A DNA stretch of 36,174 nucleotides from CAWEEP01 sp963808125 (GCA_963808125.1 CAWEEP010000076.1:1-36174); one strand, 5' to 3'; positions 24,035 through 32,311 are shown, counted from the first letter of the stretch. The notes: generated by a model not told the origin, from the letters alone. Numbers and translations: made by a program.

Positions 24035-24951
24035 GGCCGGCAGAGCTGCAGAGCAAGCTCAAGACCCTCAAGCTCGGCGGCATGCTGCTCACCCTGGAGA
24101 TGCGGCGGGCGCAGGCCGAGGACCAGCGGCTTGGCCACGTCGAGTTCCTGGCGTTGCTGCTCGACGACGAGATCGATCGGCGGCAGTCGAAGATGCTGGC
24201 CCAGCGGCTCCACCGAGCCCGCTTCGAAGAGCCGAAGACCCTCGAGGAGTTCGACTTCTCCTTCAACCCCCAGATCCCCGCCGAGCAGCTGCGCAACCTA
24301 GCCACCTGCGGCTTTGTCGAGCGTCACGAGTCGGTGCTGCTCTGTGGGCCGGTCGGGGTCGGCAAGACCCACGCGGCGCAGGCGTTGGGGCACGCCGCCT
24401 GCCGTGCCGGGTACACCGTGCTCTTCACCAAGACCTCGGCCTTCCTGCGCGACCTGGCCGGAGGCCGGGCCGACGGCAGTTGGGAGCCTCGGCTGCGCCG
24501 CTACCTGCAGAGTGACGTGCTCATCCTCGACGACTTCGGGATGCGCGAGTTCACCCCCTCCCAGGCCGAGGACCTCTATGAGCTGATCTGCCAGCGCTTC
24601 CGGGTCGGCAGCCTGCTGGTCACCAGCAACCGCGCCCCCAAGGACTGGTACCCACTCTTCCCCAACCCCGTCCTCGCCGAGAGCGCCCTCGACCGCTTGG
24701 TCAACAGCGCCCACCACGTGATCCTGCGAGGCCGCAGCTATCGGCCTTTCCGGCGGCCGGACGGAGGCGGTTACCCAGCCGTCAACGACCCCGATGACAC
24801 CCCAGCCGGCCAGCCCGGCCGAGCGCTCCAGGCGCGACCCGCTGAGACGCCCCCGGAGGCCAGCGACGACCTCGACCAGATGTCGGATACCCCCCTTCCG
24901 GAGGCCGCCACCCGACCACACAGGAGGGCCGCCAACCCACTACCATCCTGA
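24028..24951 (+). CDS. istB: IstB helper ATPase of IS21 copy A
   Basis: The protein has 307 residues from GTG 24028 (or GTG 24031), overlapping the istA stop. It is a DnaC-like AAA+ ATPase: Walker A GPVGVGKTHAAQALGHAA, then VLFTKTSAFLRDLAG, Walker B VLILDDFGMREF and sensor motif LLVTSNRAPKDWYPLF. It loads the transposase on target DNA. The C-terminal 60 residues are Pro/Asp-rich and run into the right terminal region, so they may be dispensable. The frame is intact. Confidence 0.88.
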   Translation: MVRPAELQSKLKTLKLGGMLLTLEMRRAQAEDQRLGHVEFLALLLDDEIDRRQSKMLAQRLHRARFEEPKTLEEFDFSFNPQIPAEQLRNLATCGFVERHESVLLCGPVGVGKTHAAQALGHAACRAGYTVLFTKTSAFLRDLAGGRADGSWEPRLRRYLQSDVLILDDFGMREFTPSQAEDLYELICQRFRVGSLLVTSNRAPKDWYPLFPNPVLAESALDRLVNSAHHVILRGRSYRPFRRPDGGGYPAVNDPDDTPAGQPGRALQARPAETPPEASDDLDQMSDTPLPEAATRPHRRAANPLPS

Positions 24952-25032
24952 CCAGAAGACGGGGCACCGGGTGGCCTCATCGCGTGACCGTGAGTGGCTC
25001 CATCACGTGACCGCGGGTGGCCTCATCGCGTG

Positions 25033-25153
25033 GCGTTCGACACTGAGGACGACCTCAGCAATGCGACCGGTGCGCCGGCTCCTGGAGCCCCCCCCGACAT
25101 GGAGGGACGAGCCCGCCACCCACCGCGGGGTCACCTGAACTGAGACACGGATG
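25033..25153. other. Spacer between IS21 copy A and tRNA fragment
   Basis: GC-rich sequence with no convincing gene. If the IS interrupted the 21891 gene, its lost 3' end could lie here, but no frame clearly continues it. Confidence 0.3.
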
Positions 25154-25196
25154 TGGTACCCGCTACAGGACTCGAACCTGTGACCAAGGGATTAGA
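25154..25196 (-). other. 3' part of a tRNA gene (probably Arg-UCU): attachment-site remnant
   Basis: Read on the minus strand, this ends in AGCGGGTACCA with a complete T-arm ACAGG-TTCGAGT-CCTGT, a plausible variable region, and an anticodon-loop half beginning TCTAA. The matching 5' acceptor strand (ACCCGCT) is not found within the next 100 bases, so there is no complete tRNA. A 3' tRNA fragment starting in the anticodon loop is the usual footprint left by tyrosine-recombinase integration. Its orientation places the integrated element on the higher-coordinate side. Amino-acid identity is inferred from the TCTAA loop half. Confidence 0.6.
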
Positions 25197-25432
25197 GGTT
25201 CGCTGGCAAGTGATCTTGGCCCGCTAGAGCCATATTCTATTGCCGTCCATCCCGTCCTTTGTCGATGGTTGCTGGCCAGCAGAACTGTTGTAATGATCGT
25301 TGTCTCAGGCGACGTCCCAGACCTCGGCGCAGACACCCGTGACGGTGCCAGGGCCTTCGTCAGCCTCTGCCCGCACCCGAACCAAGTGGACCTCAAGGAC
25401 CTCTCCAGGCAGGCCGGCACCCTCGCGACCCA

Positions 25433-26320
25433 TCAGCTGGAACCTTGGGGCCGCGCTGCCGACCTCCGCTCCATGTAGCGCTCACGCGCTCGGGCCCTTC
25501 TTCCCGTGGCCGCACAGCTTCTAGGGGGCGGGCAGTAGTTTTTCACCGGCTGACCGTTTGCCCCCGTCCGGCGACGTCGGCGACCGTCCACCCTGAAGGG
25601 GAGACCGCAGACATCACACCTGAACATCCCGCCGCCGTTGAGCCGCGTCGCCAGTCCCACCGCGAGGAGTGCCCGGAGACCCACGCTGTCCATGGCGAAT
25701 TCCCACCGCGCGGACCTCGGGTCGACGAGGAAGTCAGGCCAGACATTCCCGAGTTGGAGTTGAATCGAGACATACCGGGCTCCCGTGCTCTTGGTTGTTG
25801 GGTGCGGACTGGTGGTCTCCGGCAGCGATCCGTTGATCACCCTCCAGTCAGCCTCGCGGGTTGGGGAGCCCGCATCGAGGTCCGCAGCGAGCCTCAGTAC
25901 AGCCACGTACTCGTCGGTGAGGGCGTCCCATGCGCTCAATGGCTCCCAACCCTCTCCCCAAGTCTGGCCCGGTAGTCGTGAATCGCAACGCTGGCACTCA
26001 TCGGGGTCCGGCGGCAACCGGTGGTCATGGCACTCCCACAGACGACCGCCCCATTTCCGGGCGAAACGGAGCCTGGCGGCGGCGCTTCCGCCCTGGAGCG
26101 CCAGGAACCCGTCGAGGCATTCCTGCGGGTCCGGGTCAGAGAGAAGAGTCAGGTGTGCGCCGTCCGTCCGGTAGGACGCGATCCCGGGTCGGCCCAAGGG
26201 GTCGGCCGCTAGTTCCAGCCGCCTCCACCCCAGCGGCAGGAGCTCGGCCCTGATGATGGGGGTCTCGGTCCCCCAGAGGCGAGCACCGGCTAGCTGTAGG
26301 TCGGTCGGTATCCGGTTCAT
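25433..26320 (-). CDS. CGNR-like zinc-finger hypothetical protein
   Basis: The protein has 295 residues in an intact frame starting at ATG 26320. The N-terminal two thirds has no recognised domain but contains GGRLWECHDHRLPPDPDECQRC, a possible first zinc site. The C-terminal part has FRCDVCGLPFRVDGRRRRR followed by NYCPPPRSCAATGRRARARERY. This resembles the CGNR-type zinc finger with a basic tail that would bind nucleic acid. It is transcribed divergently from the excisionase-like gene, with about 65 bases between the starts, so the two may share regulation. Its role in the element is unknown. Confidence 0.6.
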   Translation of the reverse strand: MNRIPTDLQLAGARLWGTETPIIRAELLPLGWRRLELAADPLGRPGIASYRTDGAHLTLLSDPDPQECLDGFLALQGGSAAARLRFARKWGGRLWECHDHRLPPDPDECQRCDSRLPGQTWGEGWEPLSAWDALTDEYVAVLRLAADLDAGSPTREADWRVINGSLPETTSPHPTTKSTGARYVSIQLQLGNVWPDFLVDPRSARWEFAMDSVGLRALLAVGLATRLNGGGMFRCDVCGLPFRVDGRRRRRTGANGQPVKNYCPPPRSCAATGRRARARERYMERRSAARPQGSS

Positions 26321-26385
26321 CGTCCTCCCTTCAACCGTGCATTGAGAGCCTCGACCCTAGCACCGGCGTGTGGGACCGTTCACCC

Positions 26386-26583
26386 ATGACCACCGAGCAC
26401 CCCGGACATCCACCGCTGCTGGTGACAGTCGCCGATGCTGCCCGGACGCTCTCGTTGTCACGGGCCAAGACCTACGAGCTCGTGCTGCAGGGCCGACTGG
26501 AGTCGATCTTGATCGACCGCTGCCGCCGCATCCCGCCCGGCGCTATTGAGCGGTTCATCGAGAGCTGCCGGGCCGATGGGTAG
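26386..26583 (+). CDS. Excisionase-like HTH (HTH_17) protein
   Basis: A 65-residue protein from ATG 26386; an upstream in-frame start at 26368 is less likely. It is nearly all helix-turn-helix: LLVTVADAARTLSLSRAKTYELVLQGRLESILIDRCRRIPPGAIERFIESC. This is the Xis/AlpA-like pattern seen in integrative elements of high-GC bacteria, where the gene sits beside rep and int. It overlaps the following AAA_25 gene by 8 bases. Together they mark the maintenance module of the element whose tRNA footprint lies at 25154-25196. No integrase is visible in the window. Confidence 0.75.
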   Translation: MTTEHPGHPPLLVTVADAARTLSLSRAKTYELVLQGRLESILIDRCRRIPPGAIERFIESCRADG

Positions 26584-26881
26584 TGGGCGGATGCATCGGC
26601 TGGTAGCGGCCTCGTCGGTCAGACCAGAGCGTGTGACCTGGGCATGGACGGATTACATCCCCACCGGGATGGTGGTCCTCCTCGTCGGAGAGGGTGGTAA
26701 GGGGAAGAGCACGGAGCTGTATCGCCTTGCGGCTGGCTGGTCCCTCGGGACGCTACCCGGTGACTTCTACGGGCGGCCTGTGGCGGTCGCCATCGCCTCG
26801 GCCGAGGATCATCGAGCCGCAGTGATCGTGCCCCGCCTCATGGCCGCAGGCGCCGATCTCACGAGGGTCCACTTCGTCTAG
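26576..26881 (+). pseudogene. AAA_25 RepA-like ATPase, N-terminal part (cut by IS21 copy B)
   Basis: It starts at ATG 26576 inside the excisionase-like gene. The visible part holds Walker A (LLVGEGGKGKS) and continues with LYRLAAGWSLGTLPGDFYGRPVAVAIASAEDHRAAVIVPRLMAAGADLTRVHFV, then stops at the IS boundary. The motifs G-x-x-G-x-G-K-S, ASAED and PRLxAAGADLxRV are those of AAA_25 RepA-like helicase/ATPases of mobile elements. The rest of the protein resumes at 29521 on the other side of the insertion. Confidence 0.75.
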
Positions 26882-26962
26882 GTTCGGCAGAGTCATCTGG
26901 CCCCACTTCGGGGTGAAACGGCAGAGTTATCTGGCTCCACCTCAAGCGCCCCAGCCGTACCT

Positions 26963-26981
26963 TCCTGACCACTGGTCAGGA
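26963..26981 (+). promoter_or_regulatory. Palindrome upstream of istA of copy B
   Basis: TCCTGACCA and TGGTCAGGA are perfect 9-bp arms around a single central base. The palindrome ends 17 bases before the istA GTG and just before its ribosome site GGAG. It may be an operator or a transcription-blocking hairpin that guards against readthrough from outside the IS. Confidence 0.5.
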
Positions 26982-26997
26982 GTTACGGAGATGAGGA

Positions 26998-28533
26998 GTG
27001 CGCGACAAGGTGGAGCTGTTTGAACGGATCCGGCGGGACCACGCCCTGCAGGGGTGGGGCATCCGGGAACTGGCCCGCCAGCACGGGTGCCACCGGCGCG
27101 ACGTCCGCCTGGCGCTGACGCGGGCCGAGCCGCCGCCCCGGAAGGCGCGGGCGTATCCCCAGCCGGCGCTGGACCGGTGGAAGCCGGTGATCGACGCGAT
27201 GCTGGAGGCGGACCGGACGGCGCCCCGCAAGCAGAGGCACACGGCCCACCGGATCTGGAGCCGGCTGAGCGTCGAGCACGGGGCCGAGGTTTCGGAGCGG
27301 ACGGTCCGGGCCTACGTCCGGCAGCGCCGGCGGCAGCTGGCCGGGATGCGGGAGGTGTTCGTGCCCCAGCACCACGAGCCCGGCGAAGAGGCCGAGGTTG
27401 ACATGGGCGAGTCCTGGGTGCGCTTCCCCGATGGCGAGGAGAAGGTCGACATCTTCACCATGCGCGCCTGCTCCAGCGGTGCACCCTTCCACTGGCCGCT
27501 GCGCCGGCTCACCCAGCAGGCCTTCCTGGAAGCCCACGTCGAGGCCTTCGCGTACTTCGGCTCGGTATTCCCCACCGTCCGGTACGACAACCTGAAGCTG
27601 GCGGTGCGGCGGATCCTCCAGGGCCGGGCTCGGCTGGAGACCCAGCGCTTCGTGCTGCTGCGCTCCCACTACCTATTCGAAGCCAAGTTCTGCCTTCCCG
27701 GCATCCAGGGGGCGCACGAGAAGGGGGGCGTCGAGGGGGAGATCGGATACCACCGCCGCAACCTGCTGGTGCCGGTCCCGGTGGTGGCGAGCTGGGAGGA
27801 GCTGATCCGGAAGTGCCGACAGGCCTCCATCGATGAGCTGGAGCGCCACCTGGACGGCTCGCTGGTGAGCGTGGGCGAGGCGTGGGCGGCGGAGAGGCCG
27901 CGGCTACGTCCGCTGGCCGCCGAGGGCTTCGACGCCCGGGTCCACGTCAGCGGCCGGCTGGATCAGAAGAGCCGCCTCACGGTGCTGCGCAACCGCTACT
28001 CGGCCCCGGCCGGGCTGGCCGGGCTGACCGTGGCCGCGGCGGTCAGCTCGACGGAGGTGGAGATCCGTCACGGCGGCCGCGAGGTGGCCCGGCACGAGCG
28101 GGTCTACGGGATCGGCCACGACCGCCTGCAGCTCGACCACTACCTGGAGGTGCTGCGCTTCAAGCCCGGGGCCCTGGCCGGCTCGGTGCCGTTGCGTCAG
28201 GACATCGAGAGAGGCAGCTTCCCGCCCGCCTACGTCGAGCTCTTCGGTCGCCTCCGTGAGCGCCACGGGGCCTCCGAGGGCGCCCGGCAGATGGTCGACG
28301 TGCTCTTCCTCCACCGCGATCACGGGCTGCCCACGGTGCTGATGGCAGTCGAGGAGGCCCTCACCACCGGGGCCTACGAGGCCGCCGCGGTGGCGCTCAA
28401 CCTGCGCCGCTCCACCGAGGCTCCGCAGGTCCCGATCTCGGCTCCGGCGCTGCGCGTGCTCTGCCAGCCGACGGTGCCGGTACCCACCGTCGCGCATTAC
28501 GACCAGCTGCTCGATCGAGGAGACCCCGCATGA
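26998..28533 (+). CDS. istA: IstA transposase of IS21 copy B
   Basis: The protein has 511 residues from GTG 26998, with GGAG seven bases upstream. The N-terminal helix-turn-helix is LQGWGIRELARQHGCHRRDVRLAL. The DDE integrase core has EEAEVDMGESWV (Asp 1), VFPTVRYDNLKLAVRR (Asp 2) and GAHEKGGVEGEIGYHRRNLL (Glu). A C-terminal Mu-transposase-like region follows. Length and motif order are normal for the family and the frame is unbroken. The stop overlaps the istB ATG (ATGA at 28530). Confidence 0.92.
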   Translation: MRDKVELFERIRRDHALQGWGIRELARQHGCHRRDVRLALTRAEPPPRKARAYPQPALDRWKPVIDAMLEADRTAPRKQRHTAHRIWSRLSVEHGAEVSERTVRAYVRQRRRQLAGMREVFVPQHHEPGEEAEVDMGESWVRFPDGEEKVDIFTMRACSSGAPFHWPLRRLTQQAFLEAHVEAFAYFGSVFPTVRYDNLKLAVRRILQGRARLETQRFVLLRSHYLFEAKFCLPGIQGAHEKGGVEGEIGYHRRNLLVPVPVVASWEELIRKCRQASIDELERHLDGSLVSVGEAWAAERPRLRPLAAEGFDARVHVSGRLDQKSRLTVLRNRYSAPAGLAGLTVAAAVSSTEVEIRHGGREVARHERVYGIGHDRLQLDHYLEVLRFKPGALAGSVPLRQDIERGSFPPAYVELFGRLRERHGASEGARQMVDVLFLHRDHGLPTVLMAVEEALTTGAYEAAAVALNLRRSTEAPQVPISAPALRVLCQPTVPVPTVAHYDQLLDRGDPA

Positions 28534-29345
28534 CCACGATGACGACCGCGACCACGGCGACGTTGCTCGGCGCCCAGTGCCGGCAGCTGCACCTGCCCAG
28601 TGTCGGCGCCCGCTGGGAGAGCATGGAGAAGGAGGCGGTGCGCGGTCGGCTGAGCCACAGCGCCTACCTGGCCGGGCTCCTCGAGCAGGAACTGGAGGAC
28701 CGGGCCCAGCGCCGGGCCCAGCGGCGCATCGCCGAGGCCCGCTTCCCGGCGGTGAAGCGGCTCAGCGACTTCCAGTTCGCCGAGGCGCCGCTGGTCCCGG
28801 CGGCGCTGATCGCCCAACTCGCCGAGGGTGCTTACATCGAGCGGGCCGAGAACGTGCTCCTGGTCGGTGACAGCGGCACCGGCAAGACGATGATCGCGAT
28901 CGGGTTGGGAGTGGCTGCTTGCGAGCAGGGGAAGGCCGTGCGCTTCACCACCGTGGCCGCTCTGGTCAACGAGCTCTTGGAGGCGCGCGACGAGCGCACC
29001 CTCTCCCGGGCGGTGGGGCGGTTGAGCCGCTACGATCTGGTGGTCTGCGACGAGCTGGGCTACGTGACCTTGCCGCCGACCGGCGCCGAGCTGCTCTTCC
29101 AGGTCCTGGCCCAGCGTGCCGAGGCCGGCAGCGTGGTGATCACCACCAACCTCCCCTTCAGCGAATGGACCACGGTGTTCTCCGACCCCCGGTTGTGCAA
29201 GGCGGTGATCGAGCGGCTCACCTACCGCTCCCACATCGTCGAGACCGGGACGAGACTCCTATCGTTTCAAACGATCCCTGTCGCGGCTGAAGAATCTCAA
29301 AAGCCTCACTTCTACCGAAACTCTCGCCGCTGGGAAGGCAGTTGA
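28530..29345 (+). CDS. istB: IstB helper ATPase of IS21 copy B
   Basis: The protein has 271 residues and is translationally coupled to istA. Walker A is LLVGDSGTGKTMIAIGLG, then VRFTTVAALVNELLEA, Walker B LVVCDELGYVTLPP and sensor SVVITTNLPFSEWTTVF. The C-terminus LTYRSHIVETG is followed by a short tail ending at 29345. It is a DnaC-like AAA+ protein that assists the transposase. The frame is intact. Confidence 0.92.
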   Translation: MTTMTTATTATLLGAQCRQLHLPSVGARWESMEKEAVRGRLSHSAYLAGLLEQELEDRAQRRAQRRIAEARFPAVKRLSDFQFAEAPLVPAALIAQLAEGAYIERAENVLLVGDSGTGKTMIAIGLGVAACEQGKAVRFTTVAALVNELLEARDERTLSRAVGRLSRYDLVVCDELGYVTLPPTGAELLFQVLAQRAEAGSVVITTNLPFSEWTTVFSDPRLCKAVIERLTYRSHIVETGTRLLSFQTIPVAAEESQKPHFYRNSRRWEGS

Positions 29346-29520
29346 GGCTCAGAAGGCAGACGCGGCGAGGTCCGACACCTCCGAACTCCCCGACCGTGGA
29401 CACGACGCTCAGCGGTCTGACCACGTCCGAGGTATCGTCTCCAGAAACGTCAACAACGGCGCCCGCGGGTGGGGCCAGATAACTCTGCCGCTGTGGGGCC
29501 AGTCGACGATGCCGTTCCTA

Positions 29521-30260
29521 GTCGAGGCCATCAGGCCGGGGTGGCGGGCGACATCGAAATCGACGGCCAAATCGAGGAGCTGGAGGGCACCCTCTCGGCA
29601 GCTGGAGTTCGGGTGCTCCTCGTCGACACTGTGGTCAGCCACGTGCCCCGGGGGCACGACAGCTACAAGGAACAGGATGTCAGGGCGGTGCTGAAGCCCC
29701 TTGCTCGCATGGCCGAGCGATGCGGGATGGTGGTCCTGGGCACGACTGACCTCAACCGCCGCGAGGCCCGGGACGTGCTCACTCGGATCAGCGGAAGCGG
29801 CGCCTTCGGCAACCTCGCCCGCCAGGTCCTCCCTCCTCGCCGAAGATCCGGACGACCCCAGTGGGCCAACCCGCATCCTCGCGGTCGGGAAGTCGAACGT
29901 CGGAGCTCGGGCTTCGTTCGCTCCGCCTGCGGATCGAGGGTTGCATCGTCCGGGGCGAGGAAGGGGAAGGCATCCCGACCTCGCGGCTTGTGGTCGTCGG
30001 GACTACCACCCACACGGTCGGCGACCTCCTCGGACCGCCAGTCGACAGCGCTGCGCGCTCAAGAGTCAGCGATGCCGTGGACTTCCTGCAGGACCTTCTG
30101 GTGACGGGGATGTCCTCGCTGAGCAGGTGAAGCAGGAGGCGCAGCGGGCGGGTATCGCCTGGGGAACAGTGCGACGCGCGCAGGGGGACCTGGGGATCGT
30201 GCCCCGGAAGCTGGGCATGACCGGTGGCTGGGTGTGGGGGCTTCCCCGGGTAGGTGCTCG
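29521..30260 (+). pseudogene. AAA_25 RepA-like ATPase, C-terminal part (frame-broken)
   Basis: This continues the gene interrupted after 26881. The sense frame reads EAIRPG at the junction, then GDIEIDGQIEELEGTLSAAGVRVLLVDTVVSHVP (Walker B-like), then KPLARMAERCGMVVLGTTDLNRREARDVLTRISGSGAFGNLARQ. After about 29825 the frame changes at least three times to follow LLAEDPDDPSGPTRILAVGKSN, LRLRIEGCIVRG and DAVDFLQDLL. The final helical domain is DVLAEQVKQEAQRAGIAWGTVRRAQGDLGIVPRKLG and ends at WVWGLP. The C-terminal winged-helix ending in W-x-W-x-L is typical of the family. Both insertion and indels make it nonfunctional as read. Confidence 0.7.
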
Positions 30261-30563
30261 CGGTCCAAGAGAAGAGGCTCACGCCGAACCCCTGCGCAGC
30301 TTCGGGGGCGATGAGCACCTTCGGACGATGCCGGAGGCCCAGGGCCGGTCCGACGAGGTTCGGACCTGTAGTCCTGGACGACGCCGGGGAAGACGAGAAC
30401 GGCGACGCTGCCCGCATTTCGCCCGCTGCTCACGTCCTCGGCGAACTGAAGCCGAACCTGGTTGTTCAACCCGTCCTCCCGATGCCGTTTAGACGGGAGG
30501 CAACGGCGTGGCGGGGAGGCGGTGCCCCAGTGGCAGCGAGCTCGAAACAGCGAATCAGGAGGG
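30261..30563. other. Non-coding stretch with isolated ribosome-binding site
   Basis: No convincing gene is seen here. Its end carries AGGAGGG at 30557-30563, which would lie 8 bases before ATG 32312 if the IS5-type element and one CTAG copy were removed. Confidence 0.5.
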
Positions 30564-30567
30564 CTAG
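30564..30567. repeat. Left copy of CTAG target duplication
   Basis: CTAG stands directly before the outer left end CAGGGTGTTGAACTTC at 30568. The same four bases follow the right end at 32304-32307. A CTAG (YTAR-type) 4-bp duplication is characteristic of IS5-family insertions. Confidence 0.7.
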
Positions 30568-30581
30568 CAGGGTGTTGAACT

Positions 30582-30935
30582 TCAGCCGGGGAAGGGAGGC
30601 GGATCTCGTCGGCTCGCCGCAGGGTGGGCCCCCCCTCCTGTGCTTGCCGCGGCGAGAAGGCCCACGACCGCGATCGACCAGCCGGCAACCGGGACCATGA
30701 CCGGGTTCCCGGGGCCGCTCACCGTGACCATGACTGCGATTGCCGAGGCCAGGATGGCCAGGGTTGGGAGGAGCCCGGTGAGGCTGACTGCCCGTCGACC
30801 CGTCCAGAGCAGCAAGATCGCGCTGGCTAACTCCAAGAGCCCAAGCGGGGGGAAGAAATCGAGGCAGACGACACCGAGGAAGAGCGCCGCCAAGGCTCCG
30901 CGTTGCGCGCGGGTTAGCCGCCTAATCCCGACCAT
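30582..30935 (-). CDS. Small membrane protein, possible IS passenger
   Basis: A 117-residue ORF read leftward between the two left ends of the IS5-type element. Hydrophobic segments GALAALFLGVVCLDFF, LGLLELASAILLLW, LLPTLAILASAIAVMVTV and GWSIAVVGLLAAAS suggest three to four membrane helices. Its stop lies inside the outer terminal repeat. It resembles small integral-membrane hypothetical proteins, and no function is recognised. It may be a captured neighbour gene and not a true cargo. Confidence 0.5.
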   Translation of the reverse strand: MVGIRRLTRAQRGALAALFLGVVCLDFFPPLGLLELASAILLLWTGRRAVSLTGLLPTLAILASAIAVMVTVSGPGNPVMVPVAGWSIAVVGLLAAASTGGGAHPAASRRDPPPFPG

Positions 30936-31084
30936 TACCCAAGCATAGGCACATTGCCACCCTGCGCAACAGAGGTTGCAGGGTCAGCAGGGTATTGATC
31001 TTCGCCGGCTGATTCGGTGCCCACAAGGTGACTCCGGTGTGCGAAGTCTCGGGGTGTCGAATACAGCCTTGGGGAGATCGGAGC

Positions 31085-32175
31085 ATGCGCGGCACCACCA
31101 ACCTGCAGGTGACGATGCTGTCCACCCTGACCTCGGAGAGCCTGATCCCCCCCGACCACCCGATCCGGCGCATCAAGCCGGTGGTGGAGACGGTGCTGGC
31201 GGACCTGGAGCCGGAGTTCGACGCCATGTACGCGGCCACCGGCCGGCACAGCGTGCCCCCCGAGCAGTTGCTCAAGGCGACGGTGCTGATGGCCCTGTAC
31301 TCGATCCGCAGCGAGCGGCAGTTCTGTGAGCGGCTGCGCTACGACCTGCTCTTCAAGTTCTTCCTCGACCTCAACGTCGACGCCGAGGGCTTTGACCACA
31401 GCACCTTCAGCAAGAACCGGGAGCGGTTGCTGAAGCAGGAGATCGCCGACCGCTTCTTCGCGGCGGTGGTGCGGCAGGCCCACCTGCGCCGCTACATCTC
31501 GGGGGAGCACTTCAGCGTCGACGGCACCCTGCTCGAGGCCTGGGCCTCGCACAAGAGCTTCCGGCCCAAGGATGACGGGGGCAAGGGGGGCCCCCCTCCG
31601 GGGGACGGAACCAGGAGGTGGACTACCACGGGGAGCGGCGGAGCAACGAGACCCACCGGTCGACCACCGACCCCGAGGCGCGGCTGGCGCGCAAGGGGAA
31701 CTCGGTGGCGGCCAAGCTCAGCTACGCGGGGCACCTGCTCATGGAGAACCGGAGTGCGCTGATCGCCGACATGGAGTTGAGCCAGGCGACCGGATACGCC
31801 GAGCGGGAGACGGCGCTGACCTTGCTGCGGCGGCTGCCGAAGAGCGCCCGGCGACGAACGGTGGCGGCGGACAAGGGCTACGACACCCGAGACTTCGTCG
31901 CCGGGTGCCGGGAGATCGGGGTGACCCCCCACGTGGCCCAGAACACCACGCACCGACGCAGCGCCATCGACGGACGGACCACCCGACACGCCGGCCACGT
32001 CACCAGCCTGCGCATCCGCAAGCGCATCGAGGAACCCTTCGGCTGGATGAAGACCGTGGCCGGTGGACGGAAGCTGCGCTACATCGGTCTGCAGCGCAAC
32101 CGGGCGTGGTTCCTGATGACCGGAGCGGTCTACAACCTCATCCGGATCGCCGCCCTGGACGCTCAGGCGGCCTGA
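31085..32175 (+). CDS. IS5-family DDE transposase (frameshift in a G6C6 run)
   Basis: ATG 31085 opens a typical IS5 transposase: a DUF772-like N-terminus (DHPIRRIKPVVETVLADLEPEFDAMYAATGRHSVPPEQLLKATVLMALYSIRSERQFCERL), then FDHSTFSKNRERLL and the first catalytic Asp in FSVDGTLLEAW. The frame changes at a GGGGGGCCCCCC run (31585-31596). It continues as GRNQEVDYHGERRSNETH, then STTDPEARLARKG, the second Asp in VAADKGYDTRDF and the Glu in KRIEEPFGWMKT, ending at 32173-32175. The shift may be a sequencing error in the homopolymer or programmed frameshifting, which is known in some IS5 subgroups. Confidence 0.85.
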
Positions 32176-32311
32176 TCCGGAGGCCGAAGGACCGGCCGAG
32201 GGCCCGTCGGGATCGCCGTCTCCCCCAAACCCGGGCCCACTTGCCCCAGCGGGCGACCTCTCAGCTCTCCCTCGCTCCCTCGGAACCGAAGATCAACACC
32301 CTGCTAGCGGG

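Larger units (their letters stand above)
22343..25032 (+). mobile_element. IS21-family insertion sequence (copy A)
   Basis: Two genes, istA (transposase) and istB (helper ATPase), are bounded by repeated terminal motifs. Left-end copies of ATGRRGCCAC-type sequence start at 22343, 22366, 22389 and 22412. Inverted copies at the right end start at 24971, 24994 and 25017. The spacing is exactly 23 bp throughout. Repeated transposase-binding sites at each end are typical of IS21. The exact outer bases and the target duplication could not be fixed, and the right limit given is approximate. Confidence 0.85.
26882..29517 (+). mobile_element. IS21-family insertion sequence (copy B, different subfamily)
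   Basis: Left-end repeats contain CGGCAGAGTCATCTGGCCCC (from 26885) and a second CGGCAGAGTTATCTGGCTCC (from 26919). The right end has their inverted forms ending at 29490 and 29514. CTAG flanks both sides (26878-26881 and 29518-29521), giving a possible 4-bp target duplication. An alternative reading puts the ends at TAGG/CCTA with GTC duplicated, which would rejoin the interrupted gene in frame as HFVEAIRPG. Both genes are intact, so this copy may be active. It is not closely related to copy A. Confidence 0.85.
30568..32303 (+). mobile_element. IS5-family element with passenger ORF and duplicated left end
   Basis: The outer left end CAGGGTGTTGAACTTC (30568) and the right end GAAGATCAACACCCTG (ending 32303) are near-perfect inverted repeats, flanked by CTAG on both sides. 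A second, inner left end, CAGGGTATTGATCTTCG, lies at 30988-31004 just before the transposase gene. The 420 bp between the two left ends carry a small leftward membrane-protein ORF. The outer boundaries are confirmed because removing the element joins a ribosome site to a start codon. Confidence 0.8.

Noticed and set aside
25154..25260. A complete tRNA with anticodon CUA (amber suppressor), which would explain the in-frame amber at 1569
   Set aside because: No matching 5' acceptor strand or D-arm is present and the anticodon stem does not pair. It is only the 3' part of a tRNA, and the amber is in a gene that also has frameshifts.
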